Position numbers and translations under genes: made by a program. 64,000 bases of DNA from Hymenopus coronatus (Eukaryota; Arthropoda; Insecta; Mantodea; Hymenopodidae): positions 432,507,921 through 432,571,920 of the forward strand of contig CM060900.1 in assembly GCA_030762935.1 (NCBI GenBank). Reading direction: 5' to 3'. The notes beneath the pieces were generated by a model that was not told the DNA's origin, did not search any database, and saw nothing but the letters and a program-made list of their open reading frames with translations. Shown one piece after another: positions 23,055-35,112 of this stretch. The first letter of the stretch is position 1. Each line of letters starts with the position of its first letter.

Positions 23055-23862
23055 GCAAAAGGATTTTTACTTTCACTATATACTTGGAACATAGGTAGAG
23101 AAAATATTGTAATCCGCTCAAAAATTCGATACCGAGATTTCACCGAATATACACGTTTTAGGACCCCTTATATTAAAAAAAAAAAAAAAAAAAAAAAAGA
23201 ATGTTTACAAAAAGGTCTGTGTGTGTCCGTATGTACATAACACGATAAGTCAAAAATGAAAACTCGGTAAAATATCTAACTTGGTATTTAAGTATAGTAT
23301 CTTCCAATGATGCGACATGAAGATTTTGAAGAAAATCGTTTACGTTCAAAAATTTCGAAAAATTTGATTTTCTAAAAAATGGTACTAACGATTTTGACTA
23401 AAATACCGTATGTTATAGATCTTTACATGACTAATAAAATTAATATGTTGAATTTTCTGGAAATAGCCACCGAGGATATCTTCAGTATGGATGACTTTTG
23501 CATATCTGGTAAATCGTAAGACTTACTACACAATAGTTGTAGATTTTGTTACTGGTTACTGGTTTCAGGTTTAAAATACTTAAACTTTTCTCATAAGGGA
23601 ATTTGCGAACTCATGGCCATGCAAATAAACGGGTTTCAACCACATGCCCTCAGCTTTTAAAATATTTCACTATCGCTTTAGCCTAGTGTATCCCCTTATT
23701 TCCTTTCTGCTTACAAGGAAGTAAGTGATAAGACCACTTCTGCTTATGTTTATCTCGATTAGTATGAAGTAGATAGAAGAACAAACTTTCTAACAATGAC
23801 TTGTTACAGAACTGTAGAGAAAGTCATGTAAATGAAACACATCAGATTTGTTTATAATTAGA
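23055..23862 (+). mobile_element. AGAAAG-family repeat, near full length
   Basis: The left end is 'TTTTTACTTTCACTATATAC' and the right end is 'GTAGAGAAAGTCATG' followed by 'ACACATCAGATTTG'. The interior keeps 'CGATACCGAGATTTCACCG', 'GATGCGACATGAAGATTT' and 'CTATCGCTTTAGCCTAGTG'. An A28 run at 23,171-23,198 occupies the position that is a short A tract in other copies. Confidence 0.9.
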
Positions 23863-24129
23863 GGAGCGAAGCATGACGAAACAGAGCGACAAGGGGAAGC
23901 GTAGCTGAAAGATTTGTGAGCCTGGTGTGTGGATGGAGAACTAAAAATGTAGTATTCTAAAAAAAAAAATGTAACTGTTTTTGAACCAGCAATGCAAATT
24001 AAGCATTTCTGAAGAAAAAATCCAAATAAGTTCTTAAGCCAAAATAATCAATCCCCATAATATTTTATCAACGAATCTAAAACAGCTCGTACTAATTAAT
24101 ACGCAACTCATTATATCCGCATTTGGGGG

Positions 24130-24990
24130 GGGGGGGCAACAAGTATACATAGTAGGCAGAAAACGCATTGCATTCTACACAAAATTCGATTCCCGGATTT
24201 TGCTAGAAATACATATTTTCAGGTCCCTGAATAAAACTATAGTATTTTGAGAAAAATGTGAACTTGTGAATAGCGCAACTTAAAATCGAATAAATACCAA
24301 ACTTTAAAGTTAAGTACAGTATCTTCCAAAGACGAGACAAGAATTTCAAGAATATCCCCTACTCCAAAGTACCCCTTATATGGAAGAGTTTTCGAAAATA
24401 TTTTATAAAACTGTCTATAATGATTTTCATCCGAAACAGGTAAAATTCAAGATATTATACAACAAATTGTATATTTAGAGTTTTTTGGGAACAGCTGAAG
24501 CTTTCTTCATACGGAAGGAATTTTGTAAATCTTGTGTAAATGGTATACGACAAGCGATAAACGGAAATGTATTACGCAAAAAATGTATAGCTTTTTAAAA
24601 CACAGCATTTATTTTAAATACATTTTCTGGTATACGCTGTTTCCAAGATAGCTGTTACTAATCGTCAAACACACACATATGGTGTTTGCTAACGGCCCTG
24701 TCAATTGCGAAGATCATATGTGCCAGAATTTCATCCCGCAGGAGTTTTTTTCATGCCAGTAAAATTACTGACATCTACTCACTGTGTTAAAAACCATCGG
24801 TTTGTACCCACGACCTTGGGAACAGAGGCCAGCGCCTAACCAACTGAGCCACCCACACCGTCGTCCATTCTTAAGCATTTGACTATCGCTATTCAGTTAT
24901 TGTCTATGTATAATGTGTAGGGGTTGCTATTTTTTCACAAATGTATCTCCATTAAAATGAACTAGATAGAAAAGTAAGCTTTCCCAACAA
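24130..24990 (+). mobile_element. AGAAAG-family repeat interrupted by a SINE
   Basis: The left part (24,150-24,610) carries 'TTCGATTCCCGGATTTTGC' and 'AGTATCTTCCAAAGACGAG'. The right part (24,870-24,990) carries 'GCATTTGACTATCGCT' and 'AACTAGATAGAAAAGTAAGC'. Between them lies a family A SINE. A ten-base G run at 24,126-24,135 marks the left side. The terminal hairpin end is lost. Confidence 0.75.
24675..24862 (-). mobile_element. tRNA-derived SINE, family A
   Basis: On the minus strand: 'GGTGTGGGTGGCTCAGTTGG' (A box), 'GGTCGTGGGTACAAACCGAT' (B box), then 'CTCCTGCGGGATGAAATTCT', collinear with 15,983-16,221. It is nested within an AGAAAG-family copy, so it is the younger insertion. Confidence 0.82.
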
Positions 24991-25002
24991 AAGTTTCTGT
25001 AC

Positions 25003-25112
25003 CCAGACGCCGGTCCCCATGGCCGCGTTCGCTAAAGTGTAAAATGTAAAATAGGGATACAGCGCCGGAGTCCTCATCAGGCTCCGGTACTGTTTTAAAG
25101 AAAAAAAAAGTG
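25003..25112 (+). mobile_element. SINE family C, internally deleted
   Basis: 'GGTCCCCATGGCCGCGTTCG' is joined to the family C tail 'GGATACAGCGCCGGAGTCCT' and 'CTCCGGTACTGTTTT', then a short A tail. Compared with 35,115-35,375, the B-box half and most of the body are missing. Confidence 0.75.
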
Positions 25113-25550
25113 TAAATGGAGAGAGGGTATAGATGTATAGAAAGTTAGATGTATGTAACAAATGGCAAGGTTTCGCAAGTTTTGTTTCATATTTAATGCA
25201 GTCAGAAATATGCAACAATGAATCAGAATGAAGGGCCGTTCACAAGCTATTCACAGATATTTCAATGTTTGCCCTTTATTCTCTACAACTGTCAATCTAT
25301 GATAATTGACTCAAAATATTTGAAGTCATTGTATAAAACAGCACAACATTACTTGCAATATTCCATATACAGTGTACTTTGTAGCTCTATAGGTAAGCGA
25401 AAATCGTTTAAGTAAAGCAAAAGTACTTTTAACTTTAATTTCAGGTTGCCTAAGTATTGATCAGAATATTCGTTGATGGATTATCAATGTTTTGTTTCAT
25501 AGCCACTCGTATGCACACACATGGGTATTCTTGTATTTCTATTTCAGACA
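25113..25550. other. Unassigned spacer
   Basis: Frames at 25,218-25,415 and 25,457-25,714 carry no domain. Confidence 0.3.
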
Positions 25551-25552
25551 AC

Positions 25553-25965
25553 TCTCAAACTCTTCTATTTAAAGTTTTATGCGTGTTTAAAAATTGCACA
25601 CATTTGGGATTAGGCAGCGGAGGAACAACGGTTCTCATACGCTACGTAAACAACCTTAGAACGTGTTATACGAAACACATAACAAAACCCACATGCTATG
25701 TTTTCCATTATTAAGGTGACCTGTGCTGCGCCGGCATGTCTATCAAAATACCCCTACACCACGCGACTGGGACCTTCGCTACCAACCGGCATCACTCTTG
25801 GAATGGGTCAGGCGCGTGCATTTGGTTATGTACGACTGCCTGATTCATGGTGATTTTATAGCAGCTTTGTATGTACGGAGCTTAGAGCTGAAAATTATAT
25901 TCAGGTATCACGTACGGTATGACCAACAATTCGTTTGGGTCGTTTTGAAACAGCTGTATAAAATA
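25553..25965 (+). mobile_element. ~0.5-kb TIR element, left-truncated copy
   Basis: About 410 bp that align with 58,710-59,123: 'GGAACAACGGTT', 'CACCACGCGACTGGGACCTT', 'GGTTATGTACGACTGCCTGA'. The right terminus 'CGTTTGGGTCGTTTTGAAAC' is kept; the left terminal repeat is lost. The frame at 25,723-26,031 is not conserved in the other copy, so it is not coding. Confidence 0.8.
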
Positions 25966-28900
25966 TGTACATATTTACGGTACATTGTGATATACAATTT
26001 CTGTGCAAAGTGCAATACTTCTTTTCCTTGATGTAGGTAAGTGATAAAAGAAGTAAAAAGACTAGCAAAAATGCTCAATATAGCTAAGGCTATTAACAGA
26101 TCTGACAAGGTCTGCCATTTGCAGAAATTATTTAGGGTGAAGGGTTCACTCGTCAGTGTGGTAAAACAGTGTGGATCTTTAAGCAGCAGCTTAAAAATGG
26201 CAATATTGCTTAAAATTCTTAACACTTATCTAAACTGCTTTTAAAATGTTTAGGTGTACCCGATCCTGAGATCGCAGACTTATAGATACAAATGTAAACA
26301 AACCTAACCAACATTTTATCAACATTTTTCCAATAAAATGATATCATAACATTTATTTTCATAGCCTGTTCATTATCTACTTCCCAAGAAAATAATTTTA
26401 AGAAAAGAAAATCTAGTAGCATGTAGCATGACTCATGGGATGAACATTTGCAAAGTTTAAGAATATACATTTTGACAATTAATATATCGACTGTAATTCT
26501 TTGTAATTAAATATTAGATTTTGTGTAACATTAGAATTTTTCCTATAAAGCAATATAGCCGCAATTTTAAATATTACAAAATCAATATTTTGTTACATTA
26601 ATGAAGCCCTGATTAAAACTATACAGGTGGAAGGTACCTGACGACCATGCCGGTGAAACACGGTTAAAACCGTTTATGTGAACGGTTTCTTTGTGTTCGT
26701 GTTTTCGGAATAAGGTGAATAAAACGCTGTGTGTTTGGCAATACCGCCCTTTAGTAGTGTCACCGGCACATGCTCCCCCTGCGGCCGGCAGGTTGTCAGC
26801 AATTCTGATGAATTGGAAACAAAGAAGTTAACAGGCGCATCTCTAATTTATCTAAAGAGAAATCTGCAAGAGTTGATGCCTACTACCTACGCGAGGTTAA
26901 TGGACAAAACACGTTTGAATATTTGTTATTATTGCTTGCCTGTTTTCATTCCACACCATTCTTATCGCCGCGGTCTACTAGCATGTATCTACGCTGGTTT
27001 GAGGCGTAGCCAGATATATCTGAAATGCAATTTTTAACCTAACGTTTCAATCTTAATGCCTATCTAAACTCCTAAACTGACAAGAAAAATTAATTCGGTG
27101 AAATTTGTTCTATGACAATCCTTCGGTTCTGCAACGTCAGCTTCTCAGTGTGTCTTGAAACGCTATGGCAATCAAAAACTGCATTAGGAATATTTTATTT
27201 TGTAAAACATGTCTTAGTGCATAAAATTGCTATATAATTATTCGCTTCACTTGTTTACAGTATGATCTTAATGTATGGTGCGTAAAGCGCTTTTCATCCT
27301 GTATTTTATATCCAGAATAATCTGTTTAGTACCTCTTCATTTAGCTACGAAGAAGTTCGGTAAATTGAAATTGTTAAAAAAAATTGTACCATGAAGAACA
27401 TTTTAAAGCTGCAAGAACAGAATTACAAGATAATCAGTTTTAAAATCTCAATCGCTATTAGTACAAACCAGTACAAGTCCTTTTAAATGTCGAATTTTGG
27501 CAATGTTGATTTGTCTTTATTTAAAACCTCATTATTTTTCTCTTAAAATATTTTAGTTATTTGCAGACTGTTAATTCTACAGTGCACTATATAACGTAAT
27601 AGTCTGTGAGATTAAGCAGTTTAGTCCATAATAATTAGAAGTGATCACATTTGGTTATATTAGTTGCAACTCCTCGTATCTCAGAAATTTATGATTTTTT
27701 AGATTTTAATGATACGGTGTCTTCAGAGGTAAAACTTCCTATTATTTTATTTCTCTTTTTTGCGGACACTCTGGTATTAAAATCGAAATTCATTGTTTGC
27801 AGATTGAATCATTGGTATAACTAGAATTTATCATAATATATCGCTTTTGTCTATTTTTATGTTGGAAAACATTAGTTTTTCCCTATTCATAAAATTATAC
27901 TGAAAATATTGCATATTTCGTTGTATTTCCTCCCACTAGATTTCTAATTTCAGCATTTCTAATATGCTAAAAGCATAAGGGTTTTACTATAAAGTTATCA
28001 CTAACATTTCTTATTCATATACATTAATTGCGACCGGCTGTTTTGCAATGTTTCAAAACGGATTATAATACTTACTTTTTATCGCATAATAAACAGTGCT
28101 AGTGGTTTCACTTTTATAAATCATTTTAAGTTTTTAAACTAATTTACAACTTTAGTGGAATAAATAAACATTAAACACTACAAAAAAAAAACACATACCT
28201 ACACACACCTAGTACCTGATCTGAAAAGAAGCTTGACACAGTTGCATCAGCAAGGTTTTAAAATTTTAAAATTAAGTTATAATTGGAAAGCAAGCAAAAT
28301 TCACTGGGACCAAATTATCAAATGCAGTTTTTATCAAATAAAATGTTTATCAGGAAAAAATGTTACAAAATTCTCGAAGGGCGGTTAGATAGTTGCGAAA
28401 GTTGCCAAAAAAGATCATAAAAATAGTTTTTTATGGTTCAGAGTAAATCTAAATGGTGGTCAGGTATATTAAACTTCAATTGGACTTTCACGCTAAAAAA
28501 GAATTGCAATTCAGTGTCCACTTTTCAAATAATTTTTATGGATAAGAATGATATTTTTACCATGTGTGTAACAAGACATGATAAGATAATATAGCATCAG
28601 CATTTTCCTGCTATAATTTACTGACTCAAAATTAAGCTTTATAGTTAAAGTTTAGAAAAAAATCAATTTTATTTTCCTTGAAATGCTGAAAAATGAATGG
28701 CTTCACAAAAAAAAAAACAAAAAAAACCGTTATTTTTCAAAACCCATGCAAAATTTATTACCAGTTAGCATATTCTCATGGCATGTTAATGTTAAAAGTA
28801 TCCTATTTTAAAAGGCAGTATTATAATTAGAAAAAACAATAAATTAAGACCTTCAAAATTTTCATGCTCGTTCATATTTTGGTTATTTTCCAAAAGTGTC

Positions 28901-29490
28901 ATCAAGTTTGGTTAAATAGAACGGATGTTTTATTTATTATCAGAGTGCTCTCTTGAGTTGTAAGACGAAACTACTGTAGAATTAATGAATCATTGCATTT
29001 CTTACATTGTGTACAAAGATGAATGTTCCGTAAGTTAAAGAAAGAATTACTGTGCTTTAATAGTGCAAGGTTAAATTTCTTTCTTCTCCACTGGTCGTAG
29101 CTGACCTTGAATACTTTTGTATTTTGGTAAGCAGCTGGATGTATTCTGCAGCTTTACTGAAACTGGCTTATCGCAGTTGCTACCACTGGAGGAAGCAATA
29201 TCTCATATACAGTCATACTAAAGCACTCAGATTCATGTAGGTATATGATTTCAGTTCTTATCAAGGAGTAATTTATCTCAGGTAATTTATTTTGCATAGG
29301 AATCAGACGAAGAGTGTAATTGCATCTAGTGCATTTACAAGCACTTTAAAACAGGTATTCTTGTTCACTTTTAAAATGTATTTTTCACGACAAGCGGTTC
29401 TGCACTTCCATAAACGTATTTATTATGGTTTCTTGGATATGGATATATATATATATATTCCTTTAGAGGAGGGATAGATGCTCGATTTGT
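25966..29490. other. Long unassigned AT-rich region
   Basis: 3.5 kb with no repeat-family match. There is a GC-balanced patch at 26,630-27,040 containing a short hairpin (GGTTAAAACCG facing CGGTTT at about 26,660-26,692) and an open plus frame at 26,729-27,037 without recognisable domain. The rest (27,050-29,490) is AT-rich with no credible exon. The interval could be intergenic or a long intron. Confidence 0.4.
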
Positions 29491-29534
29491 AAATTCAAAC
29501 CCTAGATTTAGAAACGAGGATAAAAACTATCCAA

Positions 29535-31260
29535 ATGAGCTTCAAACAAACCGGGATTCGAACCCAGGACAATCAAATTCGGCTACACATAAGCAAGTTG
29601 CTAAATTTCTCAAAGCAACGCTGCGGAAGTTCAAAATGTAATACCTCATCATCCGGAAAGCTAGAAATGAATTATAAGGACACTCCGCATTACAATCTCC
29701 CAACTTCCTCAAGCATCCATCACAATGGAGTAAAATCAGTATCCTTGAGAAACTAGAAAATGGCGAGGGTTATACCTATAATAATGTGAAGTATAAGTGC
29801 ACTTTAAGTCGAACTTAATGTCATGGGAGAGATGATGAATGTATGGATCGATACCTGCGCCAGCGTTTGTGTATTCGAAGAAAAATTCTTTAATAGCATG
29901 ATTACAGAATCTAATATAGAGTATTTGAAAGTATGTAACCAACGTTGCACTGTAGCTATTGGTAAGAAACAGGAAAGAAGTAAGTTTCAGACACTGTTGA
30001 AATAAAGTTATGGGAAAATATTGTGAAAATGTCTTTCTCGTAGTGCCCAGATTGTCTGCTGATGCGATTCTAGATAGTGAATTTTTGTTAGTTTGGCATG
30101 CTATAATAGATTTTGGGAGAAATATATTGAAGATAAAGTATGATAATCATGAAGTTGTAATTCCTTTAGAAAAAGAAAATGTCGACGATATAAGAGAAAG
30201 GCAAATGTTGTGAAGAGAAATTCTTCAAAGAAGGTCTTAAAGTAAATGAAGATGAAAATGATAAAGATAAATAATGGCGATAATAATAGCAAATTTGATT
30301 TGATGACATGCCCAAGCGTAATATATGATGAATGCATATTACATACGGAACCGTGCAGATATATGGAACACATGGTTTCCATAGTAACCACGGAAAATTT
30401 TTCAAACAAGATCCATTTTGACCATGAAAATAAAATATAAATTATTCATGGGAAGTTAAATAAGTGCCATAACTAAAATAATATACCACTTAATAAACTT
30501 AAAGTTACATTAATAAATAATATTAACATTTTCAGTAATAAATCTAGGAAATGTAGTAATTACATGATTATGTTTGAAGTGAGAAATATTACTTCGACTC
30601 TTATACCAATGCGATAGTGTGGGTTAACAGGAGGAATAACAAATTGAGAATGACTCTCGATTTACGACGGTGAATATTCTGGATGAGCATGGAATACAAT
30701 CATATCACAATTCTGCTTATTTTCCTCAAGTAAATCCCTGCGAACATGCTTGAGGAATATCACTGTATACTTTAGAATATTATGCCATAACAAGAATAAA
30801 TACCGGGTGAAGATTGTAAATGTATAGAAGATGTTAGAATAATGGTTATAGATGTTACATCTGGATTTGCACCGATGGAATTGATGCTCGGTGCAAAACC
30901 TGTTAATAAAATAAAAGAGCTACCAGAAGTAACATCAAGGAAAAAGAATTAAATGACAAAAACAAAGCAATTTTGGGATTTCAAAACATTAGTAGAAAGT
31001 CAGAGATAAGGAAAGAAAAATTAAAAGGGCATAAGATAAAATGCAAACCGGCCATAGGTGATCCAGTGTTGGTTAAAAGAAAAAAATATTTCTAGTGCAG
31101 CCAAAAACATATCATCGCACGTGTCTATTACACAGAGGCCCATACTTTATTACTAAAATAAAAAATAACATTTTGAATTGTAGAATTTAGAAGGAAAAGT
31201 AAATAACAAATATCATAAGCAAATTCTAAGGCCATATAAAATGTTAAACACATCGTCAAG
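29535..31260 (+). pseudogene. Ty3/gypsy-type LTR retrotransposon remnant
   Basis: 29,823-30,213 holds a retropepsin-like segment in two adjacent frames. The active-site region reads WIDTCAS where the family has a D-(T/S)-G triad, so the Gly is changed. It is followed by 'FLVVPRLSADAILDSEFL' and 'IIDFGRNILKI', a spacing typical of Ty3/gypsy Pol proteases. At about 30,868-31,240 come 'MELMLGAKPVNKIKELP' and 'KLKGHKIKCKPAIGDPVLVK', resembling the integrase C-terminal part. The reverse transcriptase, RNase H and most of the integrase core are absent between 30,215 and 30,860. No LTR pair is visible. There are multiple stops; the copy is dead. Confidence 0.75.
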
Positions 31261-31654
31261 AATATATGCATTTTGTCCGAGTGAATGAAAAAAAAAAAAA
31301 TAATAATGCTATGCAAAAAAAAAAAAAAAATCCTTCCAAGTAACGTGTGTGAGAAAATTATATGAGTGTATAAACATGTACGGATAGATTTAGTCTAAAT
31401 GTGAGCAGGGGAATATTTTGCAATTATAGGAGCGACATGCACAGCCATAAGCACATATAAATACAAAAGAGGCATTATGAAGCCTTATGATCATTTATGA
31501 TACATTTTTGTTTGATATTTATTGTTCCATTATGCTGTATGCTGCTTGTGATTCGTTTGTGAACAATTACGTAAGCCTTGTAGCCACCATAAGGAGACGT
31601 TTTCTTGTAATACTCTTTATTTTTTGATTATCTATCCTTGTTAGGCATTTTTAC
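31261..31654. other. Spacer with A-runs after the gypsy remnant
   Basis: A-tracts at about 31,289-31,300 and 31,316-31,330. No LTR could be matched to sequence upstream of 29,535. Confidence 0.35.
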
Positions 31655-32112
31655 TTGCTCTATGTACTATGTACATAGTGAATAGAGAAGGTATTGTATT
31701 GCACCTAAAAATTCGATACCGAGACTATACCGGAAATAAATGTTTTGAGACCCCATGAATAAAAAAAATTAAAAAATGTTCATGTGTGTGTGTGCCTTTG
31801 GGCAGCATAGCTCAAAAACGAAAGGTCCGTTAAATACCAAACTTGGTATTTAAGGTTAGTATCTTCCAAAATTGCGACACGAAGATTTTCAAGTAAATCC
31901 CCCCACCACCAACTACCCTTTACGTGTAAAAATTTTCGAAAAGTTTGATTTTCTCAAAACTGGCTCTAACGGTTTTGATTGAATTATCGTATATTAAAGA
32001 AATTTAGATGACAAATAAAACGCATATCTTGAATTTTCTGGGAGTAGCCTTTGAAGACATCTTTAATCTGTATGAATTTTACGAAATTTTGCAGAACTGG
32101 TAAACCGTAAAA

Positions 32113-32360
32113 TTAACATGCTAGTCTTTGGCTCCCAAGGTCGCGGATTCAAACCCTGTGGAGGACGGTGGATTTTTTTTTCGGCCTTAAAAAGTCTTCT
32201 AGCATGGCTTCTTTTGGAAGGGAAGTAAGCCATTGTCGTAGCTGTGCGGCACATAAAAGAACCTCAAGAGACTTCTGAGAAAAATTAAGCATCTTTCACG
32301 CCCATATAAAATGGGAAGCTGAGAGCCGCAGCAATTAAAAAGCGCCCATAAATTAAACCC
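32113..32360 (+). mobile_element. SINE with tRNA-like B box (family G)
   Basis: 5'-truncated. The B-box region is 'AAGGTCGCGGATTCAAACCC'. The body has 'GGAAGTAAGCCATTGTCG' and 'GTGCGGCACATAAAAGAACC', ending near 'AAGCGCCCATAAATTAAACC'. The body is unlike families A-F. Confidence 0.65.
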
Positions 32361-32486
32361 TTAGTAATACTTAGCATGTTTCAAATTACTGTTGTCGCTA
32401 CTAGGTATACTTAGGTTCGTCCTGGTATGTCACTTTTGATCGGTGGATGTGATTTAATAATTACAATTATCTGGATAACGACGTAT

Positions 32487-32706
32487 TTAGGGCGAGGGTT
32501 AGACCAGTCGCCTCTCACCAAGACGGCTTGGGTTCGATCCCAGGCAACCACATGTAAGATTTTTGGTGGAAAAAGCGGCGAAATAACGGGTTTTCTCCGG
32601 TTTTCCCCGCCATCGCATTCCATTGGTACTCGACCTTCATTTCATGTGTCATCGCCTGCAGTGCCATATGCAGTAAAAGCGGGCGTTCAACAGCATAAAT
32701 AAAACA
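32487..32706 (+). mobile_element. tRNA-derived SINE, family B
   Basis: The A-box region is decayed. The B box is 'CTTGGGTTCGATCCCAGGC'. The body has the diagnostic 'GGTTTTCTCCGGTTTTCCCC', 'GCCATCGCATTCCATTGGTA' and 3' 'AAAGCGGGCGTTCAACA'. The A-rich end is at about 32,695-32,706. Confidence 0.88.
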
Positions 32707-33104
32707 ACCTATTGAAACATGCTCATTTGTGATAACTGCACAGAAAGTATTCACTCTTTAGTGAATATTTTCAGACTACAACATATTTCATGAGCAGCTG
32801 CTTTGGAAAACGGAAAATATGATTGCAAATGAAATTGAAAATTGAAATGCGTTCTATATTTTCATAAAAATGTATTGACTGCCCTTTTAGAACATTTGAC
32901 TATCGCTTTCACCTAGCATATTTCCTTATTTCCCTTCTACCAAAAAGGAACTAAATAATAAGACCATTCTGCTAATATTTATCTCGATTAGCATGAAGTA
33001 ATTAAAGAATAAATGGTTATATCGTGGCTTTGACTTGAAAAACAACTGCTGTTTTTTTTTTCTCGCTGGACTGTAGGACTAATTTTTTAAATTTTAAACT
33101 ATCA

Positions 33105-33275
33105 TAAAAAATTACACACACATTCAATCCCACAGTCATACTTCATTCTCTGTGGGGAGATAGGGAATGATTCTGGTTAAAGAATAATTCCCTGCCCCAG
33201 CTGGGAATCAAATCCGGTACCTCTGGGTCGAGAAGATAGAACGCTGACCACTGCACTGCAGAAACAATCGTTTTG
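33105..33275 (-). mobile_element. SINE family E, partial
   Basis: On the minus strand the tRNA-like B box is 'GGTACCGGATTTGATTCCC', then 'GGGAATTATTCTTTAACC' and 'CTCCCCACAGAGAATGAAG'. It matches 59,285-59,532. Confidence 0.7.
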
Positions 33276-33775
33276 CTGTGTATGTGTGGACGCTATGCTG
33301 CAGGAATTCTAAAGCCAATGATGACAAGAAACAATTCATTTGAAGAAGACAGGTTAATAAATTATTTTAAGGCGGTATTTAAGCACGAACGTATTTAATT
33401 TTAATTTCATACAGTCATCGCGTGTTTACACGCTCCTTAGTAAGTGTTAATGGAAAGTTTAAACTTTATAATTCCTTAGGTCCTTTAAAATCCGACAATT
33501 CCTTTGCAAAATAAAAGTATTCATGGGTCAGCAAGAGAAACGTTGGTTAAAATATGTCTTACTCTTAAAATATATCTGGAGGCATCTTGTTGGGGACTTT
33601 TACTGCCATACATTCAAAATTACTGATTGAGTTTGTTGATCTATTAAGGCACATTAATTACAATTTTTGAATTGGACAGATGACTGCTACTAAAGTGTAC
33701 TAATGATAGTATAACAAATTGTTATTATTGACCACTTGCATAACATTTAGTATAATAATGCATTATTTTCATTGT
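33276..33775. other. Unassigned spacer
   Basis: AT-rich, no feature seen. Confidence 0.35.
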
Positions 33776-34095
33776 TGGTCGTCTCCTTAGCGCTTACCAA
33801 GCGGGAGACCTGGGTTCGATCCCCAGTACCACCGTGGAGATTTTCCCCCCGCTGGGAGACCTGGCCCGGGGTTCACTCAGCCTCGTCAGGTCCCTGGGGG
33901 GCCAATTGATGGAAAAGTAGCGACGCCAGGTCATGAGGACCGCATTAACCGGCCGGGGGGCTCGAGGAGCTGACCACGTCTCACCCTCCAATACTGCACC
34001 CCATCCATGACGTCTGTAGTGGACTGGGATGGGGGACGCAGCGGCCGGGCGGTAGGCCAAGGTTCCCCGTGAGCTGCCGTGCCATGGAGTTATTA
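33776..34095 (+). mobile_element. GC-rich tRNA-derived SINE (family H)
   Basis: The tRNA-like head is 'GTCTCCTTAGCGCTTACCAA' then 'CCTGGGTTCGATCCCCAGT' (good B box). A strongly GC-rich body follows with CCCGGGG, GGCCGGGGGG and GGCCGGGCGG runs, ending near 'GTGCCATGGAGTTATTAATT'. It is the only copy in this window and its base composition contrasts sharply with the flanks. The minus-strand frame (33,794-34,114) is compositional. Confidence 0.72.
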
Positions 34096-34394
34096 ATTTT
34101 ATTGTTAAACTCATATTAACAGGATATTATATATAATTAGGTAAGCTCCACGTTATACGATATACTGTTCTTGAAAATCCGTACAATACAAGCGTTACAT
34201 AAGAATTTAGTTCCAATTTCTATTATCGTTGTTCATTTGTTGCACTAACCAATTACATATTTTACATTTCATTATAACACGACATACAATTAAATCTGAT
34301 CACATATGTATAACAATTGTATGGAAATCGTTCGTTATCTTTCGGATGGTAAAATATTCATGGATTTACTTGATAATATATTCTCATATTCCAT
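34096..34394. other. Unassigned AT-rich spacer
   Basis: No feature seen. Confidence 0.35.
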
Positions 34395-34407
34395 CCTGGC
34401 TTTGGGA

Positions 34408-34575
34408 GGAGGAGCCAGGAGCCAGGAGCAGGAACTAGTCGCCCGAGTGTACTCGGGCGGGGGCAAATCACCACGGTACCTATCCGCTTTTCTCGCGGAT
34501 TTATATGTAACTAGTAGGGTGTTTATCAACGTGCTCTACCCGCTCTACGCTCTGCCCCGCCAAGTACAAAGATTA
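34408..34575 (+). repeat. Repeat with two conserved stem-loops (copy 1)
   Basis: A short GGAGCCA tandem is followed by two perfect hairpins: CGCCCGAG/CTCGGGCG (8 bp, loop TGTA, 34,440-34,459) and ATCCGC/GCGGAT (6 bp, 34,482-34,500). They are joined by 'CACCACGGTACCTA'. The related copy at 54,405-54,510 keeps both stems with different bases. Confidence 0.7.
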
Positions 34576-34579
34576 TGAA

Positions 34580-35100
34580 TGACCTTTAAGTAAGAGCACC
34601 AATCAGATTTAGGTAAAACTATTCTCAAGAGGAGATCTCAATTCAGTTCGGTGCATTTGCACCTTCCGAGACCCGATTGCAGTACTCTGTGCATTTTCAA
34701 ACGAGAACTCATCCGAGTGAAGGATTCAGATACAACCTATATATTTCGAATACTCACATCACTATGCCAGAACATACTTATTCATACATTGTAATAAATA
34801 TCCCGCTTTCCCTGCATTCTGTAAAATACTCAAGATATTATAAAACAAAATGGCATATTATATTTTAACATTATTCTACGTTTATCGTAAATTATTGAGA
34901 AATGTTATTACGACGTGATCAGCTACGGAGCTTGCCCTCACGTGCACCATGGAAGCGAATTCGTGTTCGAGTGAAATCGTAAATCACAAATTTATATTAA
35001 GTATAGTATTTCTTATAATAGATATGTTATATGTGATGAACGCAAATAGGCTTGGCTTTTAGGTACGACGGTAATGCAAATGTTAGTTGGCTAAAACAAA
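34580..35100. other. Unassigned spacer
   Basis: No exon or repeat recognised. Confidence 0.3.
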
Positions 35101-35112
35101 AAGTTCCATATG

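Larger units (their letters stand above)
31655..33025 (+). mobile_element. AGAAAG-family repeat split by two SINEs
   Basis: The left part at 31,660-32,110 starts in the hairpin 'CTATGTACTATGTACATAGT' region and continues through 'AAATACCAAACTTGGTATTT' to 'GGTAAACCGTAAAATTA'. The right part at 32,880-33,010 has 'ACATTTGACTATCGCTTTC' and 'ATCTCGATTAGCATGAAGTA'. About 650 bp holding two different SINEs lies between the halves. The terminal hairpin is lost. Confidence 0.8.

Noticed and set aside
25723..26031. 102-codon plus-strand frame
   Set aside because: The homologous repeat copy at 58,889-59,077 is read in a different frame with stops elsewhere, so no protein is conserved.
29400..31400. LTR pair around the gypsy remnant
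   Set aside because: No direct repeat of LTR size could be matched on the two sides.
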